A stretch of 64,000 nt of DNA, from positions 14,632,001 to 14,696,000 of the forward strand of contig CM082576.2 of the NCBI GenBank assembly GCA_040954595.2, in the 5' to 3' direction. Below the pieces are notes generated by a model. That model had not been told where the DNA came from and did not search any database. It was given only the letters and a program-made list of their open reading frames with translations. Origin of the DNA: Balanoglossus misakiensis (Eukaryota; Hemichordata). The position numbers and the translations under genes are program-made. Positions 59,654 to 64,000 of the stretch are shown one piece after another (position 1 is the first letter of the stretch; every line of letters begins with the position of its first letter).

Positions 59654-60382
59654 ATGAAACCTTACGTAGGTAGGACACTGTATAACGTGTTTTATTGTCT
59701 CATTGTAAAACCCTATTTGCCGTTTCCATTTTCCTTGGCCAGACAATTTGAGTGTGGGCTGACCAAGTAAGATGATTTCAGGTTAAAATAAAGTATATCC
59801 GTATTATGGTTTGGCGTAGAGTTTTGTTGGTTTGTTTGTTTGTTTGTTTTTAAGGGGGTTGGATTATAGTTTAAATATGTTGTGTAAATTACACGTTACT
59901 ATTACAGTGCTATTAATAAGGGTGACTTGACAATCACACGATAGGAGGCTGACTGGTTATACGGATCAGATGGAGACTTTGCGCCGTTCATGTTAAGTCT
60001 CAAGTGATCTACAAGAGTAGTTTATGATATCAAAATACTTATAGTACTTCTGAATAAGTATGAACCCATTTTATGTTCTTGCTTTGCCTTGGTTGATGAT
60101 TGTCTGCAGGCACCACTGGAGGATTTTGTCGTGAAACAATTTACGGGAACCACTTGGAGTACTGTGTGAAAATGTGAAAGGTTTATTTTTCGTGTCGCTC
60201 TGTGAAGAAGTCGACAGCGGTAAACAACGCAACGGTTTCTTCACTGCAGAATTGCTGAGTATGATGTTCTAAACCACCCCTTCTTACCATTTTCTCTGTT
60301 GTGAAAACTGTGCAATATTAGCACAAATATGCACCCAAAATTACGTGCGAGCTTTTCTTCCGTATTTGTACTGCTGGAACAT

Positions 60383-60841
60383 CGACTGTTGTCTTCCCTT
60401 GGAGAATATGACATGGCAGGAGGTCAGGCACTATACTATTCTTTCAAAATGAGCCTGTGGTTGTTGAAAACAATATTCATTATGTTCAATCGCAGAACGT
60501 TTTCGCCAAATTTCGGCCGAATGCCCCGAAGTTTTAGGGGCAGCTAGGGAATCTTGCTGACACTTGTGCGTGCGCACATCTTCTATGTGAACGACTTTCA
60601 AAATTGGAACGTACGGGTGTTTGGAGTTGTCATGATGAGCGGGAAGACGGTATACGGGATTTAATGGGGTCCACTGGGCGAGTTAGGTAAAAGGGGCGTC
60701 GATCGATGAATCAATCAATCAATGCTCTCTTTTCCCGACTTAGGCATTGACTGTATACATTTTTTTTATACGAGAGTCTCTGGTTTGGCACATGCGCATA
60801 AGGTTTTACCCAAGATGGCCGCCGCATACTCAATTTTACAT
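60383..60841. other. 459-bp right-arm insertion upstream of sulfotransferase
   Basis: Compared with the left arm, extra sequence lies between two ACAT tetramers (60379-60382 and 60838-60841), where the left arm has one (gaacatattttag, near 27320). It includes AAGATGGCCGCC, a YY1-like promoter motif, at about 60812. No transposon family is recognised. It ends about 170 bases before the right sulfotransferase start codon. Confidence 0.6.
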
Positions 60842-61012
60842 ATTTTAGAATATTGTAATTTTCTTGTTTTTAAACATGTTGTATATCAATACCCGGTATG
60901 TAACAGACGGAGTCATCTGATAACCAAAACAATAACGCCATATGTCTTAGATATTAGTTTAATCATGTTATCTGCTCAATCTTATTCTACAGGCGAGCGA
61001 GTTGCTTTAACA

Positions 61013-64000
61013 ATGGAGACAAGACGAGCAGGTATGTTAACTTTTTAGAAGACGAAGTTTCAAGTTAAACTATTTACGTTGGAGCGTACGTACGTACATG
61101 TACATGCATAAATTAATACAAGCTTAATTTTGAGAGTTTTTGCTTTAACTTGTAGTTAGCCCACAATCATTGTCCGACATTTAATATTATTTAGTGTAAG
61201 CTCCACATCGCCATAAAACTGAGAAAAACATAATGATATAGGCCCCTAGGCCTAAGATGGTTCGATGAGATTCTGTTCGCTTGCCAAGAGAGTCCACCCC
61301 ATCAGTTGCAGTAAATATTTACAAAAGAACTTCAAACTTCTGTAAGTATGTATTGCGATAGTTGTACTATTGTACGTACGTGTTGCTGCGAATTCAGAAC
61401 GCCAAATAATTGTAACAAATTTTCAAAGATAATCCGACGGGAGTAGTAATGTACTTCCCTCTCTTATGCAGTGTACTTTTCTAAGCCTATGCCACAATTG
61501 TGAACACGACAGATTATTGGTAGAAATACACTTTTTGAATTAAAAAGGCTTTTTATGTAAAGCATTGCGTGTTTTAGGATTCTCATATTTTGTATCGACT
61601 GTGTATATGCCGCCATCAACAATCTTCGCAAGGAGCATTTTCTTTATTAATCCGATTTCATCAATCGTAGGAAATTCTCGACATCGACAATGCTCAGAAT
61701 CATTTCTGATTTCAAGGAATTTGAAGATACATTGGTATTTCTTTCGGCATTTCATAGAAACACGCTGTCGTCCAGCATGCAACATCTGTTTCTTGATGAA
61801 CTAATCTGCTTACACGCAACGAGAGACACAAAAATATACGTTCTATAAAATGTTGACCATACCCATCACTTGCATTTAAAATAATCAATTGAAAATCATG
61901 ATTATTTCCAATTTTTTAATTATGCTGTATATTAACGACAAACGACAAGAAATAATTGAAAATTATAATCATTTCTTAATTTTATTTATGCTGTATATTA
62001 ATGTATCTAACGAAACAACAACAAAAATAAAGACTGAGAAAACAGGGTCTTCCCATTATACTTTTTTTATTAGTAGGTCTAAAATATTGTGGAAAATGCT
62101 GAGATTAATATTAATATTATTTTATCTTATTAGATAGATCGGTTGTCCGGATACACTTTATTTTGCTCTTTCGCGATGGGCCACGTGTTGTTCTTCCTGT
62201 TTAACATTATAAAATGTCCTCCCATGCATATAAGTCTGGTCACTCACGATCTCGTAGGGCACTCGGAAAATAATGTTTGGGGTTCTGAATTTAAAAGCGT
62301 AATCACGATTTGGGCCCTCTATGTTTGCCTTTTTTCACAATGCTATTTTTATTTCCTTTCAACAGCCGGGCGTCTGCGTGGTATTTTCACATGCTGCTTG
62401 CTGTCAGCATTGTTCTTGTGCTTTTTGCTTGGCTACATCTCGAATAGAAACTCGAGACCGTTTCCTGCCTCTGTTAAGTGGTAAGTTCCCACCCATTTTT
62501 TTTGTTCACTACCAGCGTCAAAATCACTTTCTTCGGAGCGTTCCAACACTTACAGACTAGTTGTATCGTCAAAGTGAAAAATGAATATTTTGAGAATGTG
62601 TGAATGCTCCAGAACTTTAGCCGATATCCTGAATGTTTAGCCCGTCAAACTGTATTGTTTTGAGTTTGTGTAAGGATACGACTTACAAAACAAACGCGTT
62701 CGGAGTTGTCGTTTTCTGTCAATAATCGAACTCCTAAAACTCTCCCGAAAGTATAGTCTTGAAGGCTCATGAGCTGCAACTACAGATAAAACATAAGCTT
62801 TAATTAATCCCAGATATGCTTTTATAATGTTAATTAAATGATATTGCATGATAGTATATCAAAATCAACACATATTTATGACACAATTGCAAAAATATTA
62901 AAGAAAGTCGAAAATTCCCACAAATTTTAAAAAGTGCAATGAAAAATGAAAATGTAATGTCTCAGCGGAGAACATTTCCTTCTATGAGTTCTAGTGCCGG
63001 ATGAGATTATCTTTTGTTTAAGAACTTTCATGGTCAGAAATGCAATGTCTTCATTGTTTTTTTTTATTTTCCCACGGTGGCGGCCATATTCCTTTGCGGC
63101 AAAGCTTAATTATTTATCTAGTGTTAAAACTTGCATATGCACTCATACTATGGGTTTATAATACCTGTAGATAAGTTCAGTGCATAGTACAGTTTGAAAA
63201 AAAAGATAATTATTCCAAAAGTTGCAACTTAGGTGCCATTAATGTCCAGATAGAGAGGGAGCACAGTTCGCAATCTTAACTTAAAGCGCCTAACTCGTCT
63301 TACACGCATGTTCCAGCTGTAGCCGCTGGTTACAGACGTTTAGTGAACAGTCAATCCCATAAGGCAGTGCTCTGTCCTAACAACACAAAAGATGGCGGCG
63401 ACCATAATCTGTGTCGGAGATCGTGAAAAGACACTAGCTTGGGTGAAAAGGAGGGACAAAACCAGAATCTACTTATACGGTGCGCATGAAATATGGAAGG
63501 AAGCGAAGGCAGTCCACTATTTGAATGCATAGAACGGAAAATTTGCTGGGAAGTTACGCGCATGCGCGTGAGACGATCTATCGCCTTTAAAAGTCGAGAT
63601 GGAATATGCACATCTCCTTGTTTGCCTATTTGTCTTTGACATATGACGTTTAATACGTGACATGTATCTTCTTTAATCAGGCTGACGGTAACCAAAGCCA
63701 CGCCAAAGCAATTGGCGGGCAGAAGTGACGATCGCCTCGAAAGCCAAGTCCGACATCTTCCTGGCAGAACTTGTCGACCTTATTCTAATTACATTTTTAT
63801 CAAAATACCAAAAACCGGAAGCAGCAGTTTGGGTAATGTTTTATTCATGTACGGAATGAAACACAATCTCGTGGCTGCAATCGCTCCGGGGGCACACGTT
63901 ACAATCAGGATACACAATGCGGAGGACCCCAGTATGATGGTGGAGGTGACAAGATATAACTGCAGCTCGTTCCCAGGTTACAACTATATGGCCATGCATG
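61013..64000 (+). CDS. Golgi sulfotransferase, galactose-3-O type (right-arm copy, 3' end outside window)
   Basis: Exons 61013-61031 (METRRA), 62366-62480 and 63681-64000 (cut by the edge) mirror the left copy with identical exon lengths and phases. The type II anchor (FTCCLLSALFLCFLLGY) and the PAPS loop KIPKTGSSS are preserved. Differences are few and mostly conservative: Ser3 to Thr, Lys34 to Arg, Asp58 to Gly, Phe82 to Tyr, Ser96 to Gly, Leu112 to Ile, Ala118 to Val, Lys124 to Asn, Thr150 to Met. No stop or frameshift in the visible 151 codons, so this copy looks functional as far as can be seen. Intron 2 is about 800 bases longer than in the left copy. The role is as for the left copy; different substrate or tissue use is possible but untested. 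Confidence 0.88.

Larger units (their letters stand above)
56264..61012. other. Intergenic region, lectin to right-arm sulfotransferase
   Basis: Up to about 57280 this is spacer with no recognised gene. From there it is an inverted copy of the left arm (39600 downward). It contains the junction where the left-arm sulfatase segment is absent (about 58745-58850), a TTAACCC short element (59565-59653) and the 459-bp insertion 60383-60841. The divergent promoters of the lectin and sulfotransferase should lie at its two ends. Confidence 0.55.
57280..64000 (-). repeat. Right arm of the inverted segmental duplication (runs off window)
   Basis: Inverted partner of the left arm. Identity is high in the sulfotransferase exons and moderate elsewhere, with several insertions or deletions. 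It lacks the arylsulfatase gene and the 25248-25421 transposon, and has its own insertions at 60383-60841 and within intron 2 (about 62756-63575). Confidence 0.85.

Overview
This is animal (metazoan) nuclear DNA. Nearly all genes are split by GT-AG introns, the sequence is AT-rich, and microsatellites and short inverted-repeat transposons are common. Gene content (VPS39 of the HOPS complex, ER glucosyltransferase POGLUT1, a Golgi galactose-type sulfotransferase, a lysosomal-type arylsulfatase, a CMGC kinase, a secreted C-type lectin with a discoidin domain) and style point to a marine invertebrate, perhaps a hemichordate, lancelet or echinoderm. The species is inference. No rRNA, tRNA or CRISPR array was seen.

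Layout. 1-19.5 kb: minus-strand VPS39 homologue, 15 exons traced through matching reading phase from its start codon, running off the left edge before its last part. 19.5-20.1 kb: short head-to-head gap, then an intronless plus-strand POGLUT1 homologue (20127-21320) ending in KDEL. 23.4-26.8 kb: minus-strand three-exon sulfotransferase. 29.5-38.1 kb: plus-strand 17-exon arylsulfatase-like gene coding 516 residues that keeps the CSPSR active-site motif but has lost several metal and catalytic residues. 40.3-41.2 kb: eight-copy 107-bp tandem repeat. 41.5-50.6 kb: minus-strand DYRK/HIPK-like kinase whose first exon and promoter are tandemly duplicated. 53.2-56.3 kb: minus-strand lectin (C-type lectin plus F5/8 type C). 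61.0 kb to the right edge: plus-strand second copy of the sulfotransferase, cut off by the window.

Large-scale structure. The segment from at least about 24 kb to 39.6 kb and the segment from about 57.3 kb to the right edge are inverted copies of each other around a central spacer of roughly 17.7 kb with the satellite, kinase and lectin. The arylsulfatase gene exists only in the left arm: the right arm has about 100 bases where the left has about 9.4 kb. The arms also differ by a short transposon (left only), a 459-bp insertion near the right sulfotransferase start, a longer right intron 2, and a partial local duplication in left intron 1.

Functional links. One locus carries two sulfotransferases and one likely inactive sulfatase, so sulfated glycans may be a shared theme; the lectin between the arms carries a galactose-type motif. 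This link is inference. VPS39 and POGLUT1 appear to be housekeeping genes sharing a bidirectional promoter.
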